From contig NZ_JAEMUI010000005.1 of the NCBI RefSeq assembly GCF_016461715.1, positions 62,001-126,000 on the forward strand: a stretch of DNA of 64,000 nt, given 5' to 3'. The notes under the pieces were generated by a model. It did no database searches and was not told the origin of the DNA. It was given only the letters and a program-made list of their open reading frames with translations. Made by a program: the position numbers and the translations under genes. Shown piece after piece: positions 9,005 to 16,456 of this stretch (its first letter is position 1; each line of letters opens with the position of its first letter). Source of the DNA: Marinomonas spartinae. Its GTDB lineage: Bacteria; Pseudomonadota; Gammaproteobacteria; Pseudomonadales; Marinomonadaceae.

Positions 9005-9162
9005 GCGTCATTGCTGAACATAATCCGCACCGCTTCAACTGCTGCGCTAGTCGCTTAAGGCCTTAGAGCCGGATAAGTAACAGCTTAAAGTAGGATGGAG
9101 GGAGGTAAAGACGTTCTTACTTTTATACGGTTTATGTTTTGCCAGATAAGGAGCTTTAGCCC
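9005..9162 (+). other. Long speC leader, possibly structured
   Basis: The stretch between the predicted start site and speC is GC-richer than its surroundings. It holds local self-complementarity: GCGCTAGTCGC, and the palindrome TAAGGCCTTA. A 23-codon reading frame begins at ATG 9095 and ends in a TGA that overlaps the speC ATG, but it lacks a good ribosome-binding site. A leader-mediated polyamine or ornithine response, as known for other decarboxylase genes, is possible but unproven. Confidence 0.35.
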
Positions 9163-10329
9163 ATGACTACTGACGTCTATTCTTTTTATACCCCAGAACG
9201 TTTCGCGCGCTTCAAAGCATTTGCTGATACCAAAGAAACACCCTTTGTAGTGATTGATACGCAAATGATCGATGAGGCTTATACCGAGCTGACAAAAGGC
9301 TTCCCTATTGCGGATGTGTTTTACGCGATTAAAGCGAATCCGGCCCCCGAAATACTAACCCTATTACGTGACCGTGGATCCAACTTTGATGTCGCCTCTC
9401 GTTATGAGTTAGATAAGCTGTTTTCTATTGGTGGGATTTCGCCAGATCGCGTGAGCTATGGTAACACCATTAAAAAAGCTAAAGACGTTCGTTACTTCTA
9501 CGAGAAAGGCGTGCGCATGTTCGCCACCGATTCCGAAGCAGACTTACGCAATATCGCTAAAGCCGCGCCAGGCTCTCGTGTTTATGTGCGCATTTTGACT
9601 GAGGGCACTGTCACAGCTGATTGGCCTTTATCTCGCAAATTTGGCTGCCGTCCGGACATGGCTATGGATCTACTGATTCTTGCAAAAGAGCTTGGCTTGA
9701 TTCCTTACGGCATTTCGTTCCATGTTGGCTCTCAGCAACGCGACATCGGGGCTTGGGATGCAGCCATTGCCAGCGTAAAAGTCATTTTTGAACGCTTGAA
9801 AGAAGAAGATGGCATCCAATTAGAAATGATCAACATGGGCGGTGGTTTCCCCGCAAATTACATCGCCCGCACCAATGACCTTGCAACCTATGCGGAAGAA
9901 ATTTCACGCTTCTTGGAAGAAGACTTTGGCACCGATTTGCCAAGAATTATTCTAGAGCCTGGACGCTCTTTGATATCTAATGCTGGAGTATTAGTTAGTG
10001 AGGTAGTGTTGATCTCCCGTAAATCCCATACAGCTCTTAATCGTTGGGTATTCACTGATGTGGGTAAATTCTCTGGTTTAATCGAAACCTTAGACGAAGC
10101 GATTAAATACCCTATTCATGTTGAGAAACAAGGTGAGTTAGAAGAGGTGATTATTGCCGGACCAACTTGCGACAGTGCCGACATTCTATATGAACACTAT
10201 AAATATGGTTTGCCACTAAACTTAGCGATTGGTGATCGTATGTACTGGCTATCAACTGGTGCATACACCACAACTTATAGTGCAGTAGAGTTCAACGGCT
10301 TCCCGCCTTTGGCATCTTACTATTTATAA
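9163..10329 (+). CDS. speC: Ornithine (possibly lysine/ornithine) decarboxylase, fold-type III PLP enzyme
   Basis: Makes putrescine from ornithine with pyridoxal phosphate, using the alanine-racemase-fold rather than the large E. coli SpeC fold. The PLP lysine is Lys57 in FYAIKANP. GPTCDSADILYE (Cys336) holds the catalytic cysteine contributed across the dimer. GGGFPANY and LEPGRSL are the phosphate-binding loops. Length 388 matches Pseudomonas SpeC. AAGGAG lies 9 nt before the ATG. Specificity for lysine versus ornithine cannot be settled by eye. It stands alone with its own promoter, leader and terminator. Confidence 0.92.
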   Translation: MTTDVYSFYTPERFARFKAFADTKETPFVVIDTQMIDEAYTELTKGFPIADVFYAIKANPAPEILTLLRDRGSNFDVASRYELDKLFSIGGISPDRVSYGNTIKKAKDVRYFYEKGVRMFATDSEADLRNIAKAAPGSRVYVRILTEGTVTADWPLSRKFGCRPDMAMDLLILAKELGLIPYGISFHVGSQQRDIGAWDAAIASVKVIFERLKEEDGIQLEMINMGGGFPANYIARTNDLATYAEEISRFLEEDFGTDLPRIILEPGRSLISNAGVLVSEVVLISRKSHTALNRWVFTDVGKFSGLIETLDEAIKYPIHVEKQGELEEVIIAGPTCDSADILYEHYKYGLPLNLAIGDRMYWLSTGAYTTTYSAVEFNGFPPLASYYL

Positions 10330-10381
10330 AACGTCTTAAACTGGACGGTGCGTTAGACAACAGCGCTAAACACGATATCGG

Positions 10382-10415
10382 GTTGCTGGCCTCTTCTGAG
10401 ACCAGCAACTCATTT
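10382..10415 (+). terminator. speC terminator
   Basis: GTTGCTGG / CCAGCAAC plus inner CTC/GAG form a hairpin about 50 nt after the stop. The trailing T run is weak (TCATTT). Confidence 0.65.
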
Positions 10416-10448
10416 ATCCAATAACATCGTTCGTTGATTGATGTGTCG

Positions 10449-11171
10449 TTAATTGAGCCGACTTTTTTGCGTTTCCAAAATAAAAGCTTTTAGGGTGATC
10501 GCGGCCTCCCGGCTTATATTCTCAAAACGAACACCATAAACATAAAAGTACTCTGCATTCATTTTTTCTAAGAACTCATTATCAACCAGACTGGCCTGAA
10601 GCTGCTCAAGCATCTGTATTTCTTGAGAACGAATTTCACCATCAAGCTTTAACGCCACATGATAACCAGCCACATTCACACCTAAAGACACTTTAAGTTT
10701 CTGACTCACTAGACCAAAATCTTCCTTGGACACCAACTTGGCCCCACCAAGACTAAGATCCACCAATACGCCAGTTGTAAATGCCGGAATCGAGTCCGAA
10801 CCATCAACGGGCTCTAAGCGACAAATTAATCTCGTCTCTACTCGAGCGGCAGTCCGAACCACTGATGCTTCCACATACTCAGGGTAGGCGATATGAATAT
10901 GAGGCCCTGGTTCCAAATAACTTTTTGCCACTTTACTACTAAACGCACATACCTCGGTGTCCAGCATGACACGAATGTTTACGAGTTGACTTTCACGTAC
11001 CAGAATATTTTTACCATTCACTTTAGGGCAAGACAGAATAAGCGAGCGGCCAGGAATAGCACCCAAGACACTCACCATATATCGACCTGGTGGAGAAATA
11101 AACTCCAACTGTACGCTTGTCCCTATCGGTACATCCAATTCATCAAAATCTACTTGTCTTACTCCAGACAT
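10449..11171 (-). CDS. PilZ-domain protein, YcgR-like c-di-GMP effector
   Basis: Two-domain protein. The N-terminal half is a YcgR-N/PilZN-like beta-barrel (GTSVQLEFISPPGRYMVSVLG). The C-terminal half is a PilZ domain with an arginine-rich entry (RTAARVETRLICR) and the DLSLGGAKL (D/N-x-S-x-x-G) motif that binds c-di-GMP. Such proteins slow flagellar motors or adjust motility and adhesion. I place the start at ATG 11171 (MSGVRQVDFDEL) because AGAGAG lies 6 nt upstream; ATG 11189 and a TTG at 11207 are alternatives without a ribosome-binding site. It has no flagellar neighbours here. Confidence 0.85.
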   Translation of the reverse strand: MSGVRQVDFDELDVPIGTSVQLEFISPPGRYMVSVLGAIPGRSLILSCPKVNGKNILVRESQLVNIRVMLDTEVCAFSSKVAKSYLEPGPHIHIAYPEYVEASVVRTAARVETRLICRLEPVDGSDSIPAFTTGVLVDLSLGGAKLVSKEDFGLVSQKLKVSLGVNVAGYHVALKLDGEIRSQEIQMLEQLQASLVDNEFLEKMNAEYFYVYGVRFENISREAAITLKAFILETQKSRLN

Positions 11172-11203
11172 GAAATGCTCTCTTCTCATTTTTGTAATCG
11201 ATA

Positions 11204-11249
11204 TCAAGACCTGCTCCCCACTGGGACAACGCTCCTCAACAGGTCTTGA
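11204..11249. repeat. 10-bp inverted repeat in the pilZ-pdxB gap
   Basis: TCAAGACCTG and CAGGTCTTGA pair perfectly around a 26-nt interior that also contains CCCACTGGG. It lies between pdxB and the PilZ gene. No T run follows, so it is not a classical terminator. Confidence 0.5.
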
Positions 11250-11261
11250 AATAAAAACACC

Positions 11262-12401
11262 TTAAAACCCCATTGCTTTCAATTTTGTAAGAGCCTGTTC
11301 ACTTGACGGCTCTACTATGCAAGTGGCGAACTCATCCCGCTCAACATAATGCTTACGCAACCAATCAAAGGTTGTCTTATTAGCATAGCGGCGATAGTTA
11401 AATCGCAAACGAGAATCGTCCCTTGCCACGTCATAAATCGCATGCGCAGCGCGGGCCAACAATTCTTCGCCGCTTAAATCGTCATGAAGTGACACAGCAC
11501 GCAGCCGCCCTGGACTAATGGCATCTCTTAATGACACTTGATTGTCGATATTGAAATGTCGACAAAATGCTTGATAGACCATCCAAGTGCCCTTTTCACG
11601 ACCTTGTTTGCTATACCCTGCAATATGTGGCGTCGCAATATCCACAATAGCCAAGGTCTCAACATCAAGGTCAGGCTCCCCTTGCCAAACATCCCAAATT
11701 AAATGCAAATCGCCACGCCGCTCTTTATATAACTCTCGCAAGGCCGCTTCATCGATTACACCACCACGACCAGCCGATATAATCGCAGTACCCGCTTTTA
11801 CTTGTCGCAGTTGCTCCTTACCAACCATACCAATGGTCGGATAATCACCGTCCCTCGTCAGTGGGGCATGCAAGGAAATCACATCACAAGCCATGACTGA
11901 AGCCAAGGAAACAAACGGCACTGAGCCTATATTCTTGCTAGCATACTCTGCCTGTTTGATTGGATCATAAACGCACACATCGCAACCCAATGCAGCAAAA
12001 CGATCAAATACCGTCTTACCAACATTACCGTAACCAATCACGCCTATTTTTTTATTCAACCACATGAGATTTTTTGTTAATGCCAAAAAACCTAATCCAC
12101 TAAAAACATAGTCCGCCACCGCATCGGCATTGCAACCTGGGGCACTACTAAAGGCAATGCCTTGTTCTGCTAAATACTCAGTATCAATGTGATCTACACC
12201 AATAGTAGCACTTCCTACAAAACGTACACGGGAACCTTTTAACAGTTCGGGCGATACCTTAGTTACAGAGCGCACCAATAGAACATCAGCACCTTTAACT
12301 TGTTCTTTAGTTAATGTACGACCATTGACCAATTCAACCTCACCAAAAGCTGAAAACAACTTGGTCACGTTGGGCATATTTTCATCGGCAATTATTTTCA
12401 T
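11262..12401 (-). CDS. pdxB: Erythronate-4-phosphate dehydrogenase
   Basis: NAD-dependent second enzyme of the DXP-dependent pyridoxal phosphate pathway, oxidising 4-phosphoerythronate. It has the D-2-hydroxyacid dehydrogenase architecture: catalytic-domain start MKIIADENMPN, Rossmann motif GVIGYGNVGKTVFDRF, catalytic Arg/Glu/His in SAGRGGVIDE and TPHIAGYS, and the C-terminal PdxB dimerisation domain. Length 379 is typical. Its start overlaps the end of epmC by 20 nt, indicating one operon. PLP made here serves SpeC, GlyA and GcvP encoded nearby. Confidence 0.95.
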   Translation of the reverse strand: MKIIADENMPNVTKLFSAFGEVELVNGRTLTKEQVKGADVLLVRSVTKVSPELLKGSRVRFVGSATIGVDHIDTEYLAEQGIAFSSAPGCNADAVADYVFSGLGFLALTKNLMWLNKKIGVIGYGNVGKTVFDRFAALGCDVCVYDPIKQAEYASKNIGSVPFVSLASVMACDVISLHAPLTRDGDYPTIGMVGKEQLRQVKAGTAIISAGRGGVIDEAALRELYKERRGDLHLIWDVWQGEPDLDVETLAIVDIATPHIAGYSKQGREKGTWMVYQAFCRHFNIDNQVSLRDAISPGRLRAVSLHDDLSGEELLARAAHAIYDVARDDSRLRFNYRRYANKTTFDWLRKHYVERDEFATCIVEPSSEQALTKLKAMGF

Positions 12402-12921
12402 ATTGCTGGTTCATGTACCTATCAAAGTCCGTATCTGAGCAACGCATTGACAACAGATACTGAGAAAAAGTGAGAGCTCGCTGAGGCAAGCCCGACATTA
12501 GATAACGTTTTACTTGTTCATAAACAGCACGTTCAAAAACACTAGCGTCATACTCTGGCAATGCCAAATTATCAACGCTCACACGAAACCTCATACCCGC
12601 AGCCCAATGGAAGAGACACTCAACCGCTTGCGGCTTAACTTCGACCGTTTCAAAAAGCTGTTGTTGCTCTTCAGTGCGCGTATCAGGCTCATACCAATAT
12701 CCATAATCTTCCAGTTTGCGCCGCTCATCACCAGCGATACACCAATGACTGATTTCATGAAGCGCACTGGATGGATAATCTAAGCGAAAATACAATAAGG
12801 CTGGATGCGTCTTGGTGGGAGGAAGATATAAAGGCTCATCAGCGCCACTCATAAGCACAGTGTTAAAATCCGATTGAAAACAGGCATTAAACGCCTCAAT
12901 CAGTTGTTTAGCTGTTAGCAA
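12382..12921 (-). CDS. epmC: Elongation factor P hydroxylase
   Basis: YfcM-family iron-dependent enzyme that hydroxylates the beta-lysylated lysine of EF-P. The metal-binding HEISHWCIAG motif and the GYWYEPD segment are clear. The start is uncertain. The TTG at 12921 has GGAG 7 nt upstream and reproduces the short N-terminus of E. coli YfcM before QLIEAFN. An in-frame ATG at 12969 would add 16 residues but has no ribosome-binding site. It is upstream of and overlapping pdxB. Confidence 0.88.
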   Translation of the reverse strand: MLTAKQLIEAFNACFQSDFNTVLMSGADEPLYLPPTKTHPALLYFRLDYPSSALHEISHWCIAGDERRKLEDYGYWYEPDTRTEEQQQLFETVEVKPQAVECLFHWAAGMRFRVSVDNLALPEYDASVFERAVYEQVKRYLMSGLPQRALTFSQYLLSMRCSDTDFDRYMNQQYENNCR

Positions 12922-12981
12922 AAGCACCACTCCGGAGACTAAAATATCAAAAGCGAAATTATTACACATTTACAATGTGTG

Positions 12982-13028
12982 GGCTATTCAGCATTTGAGG
13001 CTTGTCCGTAGAAAAATGCTGAATAGCC
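12982..13028. repeat. Perfect 15-bp inverted repeat between epmC and gcvT
   Basis: GGCTATTCAGCATTT and AAATGCTGAATAGCC flank 17 nt. There is no T run on either strand, so it is not an ordinary terminator. It could be a repetitive extragenic palindrome or an mRNA-stabilising stem in the epmC leader. Confidence 0.6.
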
Positions 13029-13031
13029 ATC

Positions 13032-13067
13032 AAAAAACGCCCCAGCGGATACAACCCAATGAGGCGC
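13032..13067 (-). terminator. gcvT terminator
   Basis: On the minus strand CGCCTCA...TGGGGCG (7 bp with one T-G pair) is followed by six T residues, about 90 nt past the gcvT stop. Confidence 0.75.
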
Positions 13068-13089
13068 ATTGTGTAGTCTTTGAATAGAG

Positions 13090-13169
13090 GGCTTAACTCT
13101 CCGAAGCTTTTAACTTCTGAAGTCCTTATCCTCTGAAACTCTTAACCTCTAAAACTTTCAACCTCTAAA
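13090..13169 (-). repeat. Five-copy degenerate 16-nt tandem repeat over the gcvT stop codon
   Basis: Exactly 80 nt divide into five 16-nt units. On the minus strand they begin TTTAGAGGTTGAAAGT, TTTAGAGGTTAAGAGT, TTCAGAGGATAAGGAC, TTCAGAAGTTAAAAGC, TTCGGAGAGTTAAGCC. The first unit contains the last codons and stop of gcvT. Divergence grows with distance from the gene. Confidence 0.75.
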
Positions 13170-14258
13170 GTAATGGGCAGGCACAAACGGCATTTTGGTT
13201 TGAATCAATGGAATGCTTTTCCCGCGAACATTGGCAAATAACGGCGTCTCATCCGTTAAGCTTTGTGTTTCAACATACGCCATGACAATAGGCTGCGACA
13301 GACTAGGAGAAAATCCTCCGCTGGTCACCGTCCCTTTCACGTCTCCAGCTTCATTAATGATCTCAACACCTTCACGAACAGGCGCCTTACCATCCACTAA
13401 AAAGCCAACACGCTTGCGGTTTGGTTTGTTAGCAAATTCAGGCAAAATCACATCCGCCCCGATAAAGCCTCCTTCACGTTCGCCCCCAAGACGACGAACG
13501 GGTTGAATGGCCCAGTTCAGTGACGCTTCAACTGGCGTTGTGCTGGTATCGATATCATGACCATACAAACATAGCCCAGCCTCCAAGCGCAGAGAGTCTC
13601 GAGCCCCCAAGCCAATCCACTCCACTTCGGGCATATCAAGCAAAGCATCCGTTAAAATTTGAGCGTGCTCATTGGGGACAGATATTTCGTATCCGTCTTC
13701 CCCCGTATAACCTGAGCAACTTACCCACAATTCAATACCTTGCCATTCAAACTGCGTACTCTGCATAAATGTCATCTTAACCGCATCTGGTACCAGTCGA
13801 GCAAATGCCTCACGCGCTTTAGGTCCTTGGATGGCTAATAAGGCACGATCATCAATCACCTCAACCTCACAACCAACCAGCGACGCTTTCATATGAGCAA
13901 TATCGTTGTCTTTGCAAGCCGCATTAACAACAACAAAAAGCGCCTCACCCCAATTCGCAAACATGAGATCATCTGAAATAGCACCATTTTCTGTGGTAAA
14001 CAGACCGTAGCGCTGCATACCTTCTGGCAAACCTAAGACATCGACAGGGACAATTTTCTCAAAAGCCTCTTTAACATTGGCACCACGCAGCATCACTTGT
14101 CCCATGTGCGAAACATCAAATAACCCCGCATTTTCACGAACCCATAAATGTTCTTTTTTAACGCCAAGGGGATATTGGACAGGCATTTCATAACCAGCAA
14201 ATTCAACCATTCTGGCGCCTGCAGCAATGTGCTGCTGATATAGAGGGGTACGTTTCAT
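13158..14258 (-). CDS. gcvT: Glycine cleavage system T protein (aminomethyltransferase)
   Basis: Transfers the methylene group from the aminomethyl-lipoyl arm of GcvH to tetrahydrofolate and releases ammonia. It shows the family opening TPLYQQHIAAGARMVEFAGYEMPVQY (split here: YQQHIAAGARMVEF, AGYEMPVQY), the folate-site SHMGQV, SGYTGEDGYE and GLGARDSLRLEAGL blocks, and the usual ending MPFVPAHYFRG. Length 366 is standard. It is transcribed away from glyA-gcvH-gcvP, so the T gene is split from the rest of the system. The promoter carries a palindromic operator-like site just after the predicted -10. Confidence 0.96.
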   Translation of the reverse strand: MKRTPLYQQHIAAGARMVEFAGYEMPVQYPLGVKKEHLWVRENAGLFDVSHMGQVMLRGANVKEAFEKIVPVDVLGLPEGMQRYGLFTTENGAISDDLMFANWGEALFVVVNAACKDNDIAHMKASLVGCEVEVIDDRALLAIQGPKAREAFARLVPDAVKMTFMQSTQFEWQGIELWVSCSGYTGEDGYEISVPNEHAQILTDALLDMPEVEWIGLGARDSLRLEAGLCLYGHDIDTSTTPVEASLNWAIQPVRRLGGEREGGFIGADVILPEFANKPNRKRVGFLVDGKAPVREGVEIINEAGDVKGTVTSGGFSPSLSQPIVMAYVETQSLTDETPLFANVRGKSIPLIQTKMPFVPAHYFRG

Positions 14259-14290
14259 AAAACAGACCTTTCGATGATTTAGAGAATTTT

Positions 14291-14306
14291 GTTTCCGATT
14301 GGAAAC
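14291..14306 (-). promoter_or_regulatory. Palindromic operator at the gcvT promoter
   Basis: Read in the gcvT direction this is GTTTCCAATCGGAAAC: 6-bp perfect arms around AATC. It begins just downstream of a plausible promoter (TTGTAA, 16 nt, GATAAT on the minus strand) and so would cover the start site, as expected for a repressor. It is identical in sequence and orientation to the site before glyA. Confidence 0.7.
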
Positions 14307-14457
14307 AGATTATCTAAAAAAACACCCATTTTACAAGTGATCCGTACAATTTAATCTAGACTGAAGAAGATTAAGCCTCAGAAGCGGTCTATAGAATTAA
14401 CCAAGTGGTCAGTATTTTTTGCTGCTTTAAAATGTCGTACTTGCTTGTTTATTTCTT

Positions 14458-14487
14458 GTTTCCAATCGGAAACTTTTTCGTTATGAT
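14458..14487 (+). promoter_or_regulatory. Palindromic operator and promoter of glyA
   Basis: GTTTCCAATCGGAAAC (14458-14473) is an exact copy of the gcvT-side site in the glyA direction. It overlaps the presumed -35 (TTTCCA, 14459-14464), which is followed by a 17-nt spacer and -10 TATGAT (14482-14487). Shared control of both transcripts by one dimeric regulator is inferred. Confidence 0.7.
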
Positions 14488-14630
14488 GATGGCAAGTTGA
14501 CGCATAACGGTCATTGATCGGCGCTCTTATAAAGATGATCTTTTTTCATCATCTTGGACGGCTCAAATGTTATCATTGGATAACGATTTATCGTATTGGA
14601 CAGAAATGTTTATTTAAGAGGAATTATACC

Positions 14631-15908
14631 ATGGCCAACACCGAAGCCTTTTTCAGTCAATCACTGGCTGAACGAGACCCAGAACTTTTCGCGACCATTG
14701 TTGAAGAACAAAATCGTCAAGAAACTGGCATCGAATTGATTGCTTCTGAAAACATCACCTCTAAAGCCGTTTTAGAAGCTCAAGGCTCCGTTCTAACAAA
14801 CAAATACGCAGAAGGCTACCCTCATCGTCGCTATTACGGTGGTTGTGAAGCGGTTGACGTCACTGAACAACTTGCTATTGACCGTGCGAAGCAACTTTTT
14901 AACTGCGAATTTGCCAACGTTCAACCACATTCAGGCGCTCAGGCTAACGGCGCCGTCATGCTTGCACTGCTGCAACCAGGTGATACGATCTTAGGGATGT
15001 CTCTAGACGCTGGTGGTCACTTGACTCATGGCGCGCCACCAGCTCAATCGGGCAAATGGTTCAACGCTGTTCAATATCAAGTGAACCCTGAAACCCTGTT
15101 GATAGATTACGATGCTATTGAAGCACAAGCATTGGAATGCAAACCCAAAATGATCATCGCTGGCGGTTCTGCCATCCCACGTGTGATCGATTTCAAACGC
15201 TTCCGTGAAATTGCCGATAAAGTTGGCGCTTATCTTTTTGTCGATATGGCTCACATTGCTGGTCTTGTTGCAACAGGCGCTCACCCTTCACCACTGCCAT
15301 ATGCCCACGTCGTGACCACCACAACACATAAAACACTACGTGGCCCTCGTGGCGGCATGATCTTGTCTAATGACCTTGATCTTGGCAAAAAAATCAATTC
15401 TGCGGTTTTCCCAGGTTACCAAGGCGGTCCATTAATGCATGTAATTGCAGGCAAAGCGGTTGCATTTGGTGAAGCGTTAAAACCTGAATTCAAAACCTAC
15501 ATTGATCAAGTCGTTGCCAATGCGAAAGTATTAGCAGAAGTCATGATGGAGCGTGGCTGTGATATTGTTACAGGTGGTACAGATAATCACTTGATGCTTG
15601 TAGACCTTCGTCCAAAAGGCCTAAAAGGTAACGTTGTTGATAAAGCCCTCGAACGAGCTGGCATCACTTGTAATAAGAATGGCATTCCATTCGACACTGA
15701 AAAACCAATGATTACCTCTGGTATTCGTCTTGGCACACCTGCGGCGACCTCTCGCGGATTTGGTGAAGAAGAATTCCGCAAAGTGGGCCATTTGATCAGT
15801 GACGTGCTAGACGGCTTGGTAGAAAAACCAGAAGGCAATCCAGAAGTGGAAGCCCGTGTACTTGCAGAAGTAAAAGAGCTTTGCAAGCGCTTCCCTCTAT
15901 ATCGCTAA
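14631..15908 (+). CDS. glyA: Serine hydroxymethyltransferase
   Basis: PLP enzyme interconverting serine and glycine with tetrahydrofolate, feeding one-carbon metabolism and supplying the glycine used by the cleavage system. Key features are [31 protein letters not shown], the PLP-lysine block [15 protein letters not shown] and the folate-site [10 protein letters not shown]. The start at 14631 (MANTEAFF, 425 residues) follows AAGAGGAATT and matches the family; an upstream in-frame ATG at 14514 would add 39 unlikely residues. gcvH and gcvP follow on the same strand, after an intervening terminator. Confidence 0.97.
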   Translation: MANTEAFFSQSLAERDPELFATIVEEQNRQETGIELIASENITSKAVLEAQGSVLTNKYAEGYPHRRYYGGCEAVDVTEQLAIDRAKQLFNCEFANVQPHSGAQANGAVMLALLQPGDTILGMSLDAGGHLTHGAPPAQSGKWFNAVQYQVNPETLLIDYDAIEAQALECKPKMIIAGGSAIPRVIDFKRFREIADKVGAYLFVDMAHIAGLVATGAHPSPLPYAHVVTTTTHKTLRGPRGGMILSNDLDLGKKINSAVFPGYQGGPLMHVIAGKAVAFGEALKPEFKTYIDQVVANAKVLAEVMMERGCDIVTGGTDNHLMLVDLRPKGLKGNVVDKALERAGITCNKNGIPFDTEKPMITSGIRLGTPAATSRGFGEEEFRKVGHLISDVLDGLVEKPEGNPEVEARVLAEVKELCKRFPLYR

Positions 15909-15916
15909 TCACAAAC

Positions 15917-15948
15917 AACCCGAGCCTAAACATCTCGGGTTATTTTTT
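15917..15948 (+). terminator. Terminator between glyA and gcvH
   Basis: AACCCGAG / CTCGGGTT (8 bp, 9-nt loop) then ATTTTTT. gcvH begins only 15 nt beyond, so gcvH-gcvP expression from glyA would depend on read-through, or on another promoter that I cannot see. Confidence 0.88.
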
Positions 15949-15962
15949 AATGGGGCAAAGAT

Positions 15963-16346
15963 ATGAGCACTATTCCAGACAACCTAAAATACGCTGATTC
16001 TCACGAGTGGGTATTGGATAATGGCGACGGCACTGTGACCGTGGGCATTACAGACCATGCGCAAGACCTTTTAGGTGACGTGGTTTATGTTGAATTACCT
16101 GAAGTTGGCACCGAAACCGTTGCAACCGAACAATTTTCATTGGTTGAATCTGTCAAAGCCGCTTCTGACATTTATGCACCTGTCTCGGGTGTAATAATCG
16201 AAATCAACGAAGCGTTAGACGACTCACCTGAGTTAATCAACGAATCGCCATACCAAGACGCTTGGATTGCTAAAATCAAGCTTTCTGAAGGCGCTGACCT
16301 GAGCAAGTTATTGGATGCAGACGGCTACGCGTCAAGTATCGAATAA
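15963..16346 (+). CDS. gcvH: Glycine cleavage system H protein
   Basis: Lipoyl carrier that shuttles the aminomethyl arm among the P, T and L proteins. It has the expected GcvH fold: HEWVLDNGDGTVTVGITDHAQ, GDVVYVELPEVG, and lipoyl-lysine motif SLVESVKAASDIYAP (first lysine). Length 127 is normal. It starts 15 nt after the glyA terminator, and gcvP follows after 110 nt. Confidence 0.97.
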   Translation: MSTIPDNLKYADSHEWVLDNGDGTVTVGITDHAQDLLGDVVYVELPEVGTETVATEQFSLVESVKAASDIYAPVSGVIIEINEALDDSPELINESPYQDAWIAKIKLSEGADLSKLLDADGYASSIE

Positions 16347-16357
16347 TTCTGTTATCC

Positions 16358-16418
16358 GCTCTCTTATGCTAGCACGCACCTTGCCGCTAAAACATGTTGC
16401 AGCTAACACTAAGAGAGC
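16358..16418 (+). other. gcvH-gcvP intergenic stem
   Basis: GCTCTCTTA and TAAGAGAGC pair perfectly across 43 nt that contain further GCTAGC/GCTAA complementarity. It may stabilise or punctuate the transcript. No T run follows, so it does not look like a terminator. Confidence 0.4.
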
Positions 16419-16456
16419 CCATCTCTCCTGCTTTATTTTAATAGGTGATTATTACC

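Noticed and set aside
9095..9166. speC upstream 23-codon frame as a confirmed leader peptide gene
   Set aside because: It has no convincing Shine-Dalgarno and no visible run of regulatory codons; kept only as a possibility in the leader entry.
14259..14630. Glycine riboswitch before gcvT or glyA
   Set aside because: I could not find the conserved glycine aptamer cores; the palindromic operators explain the region better.
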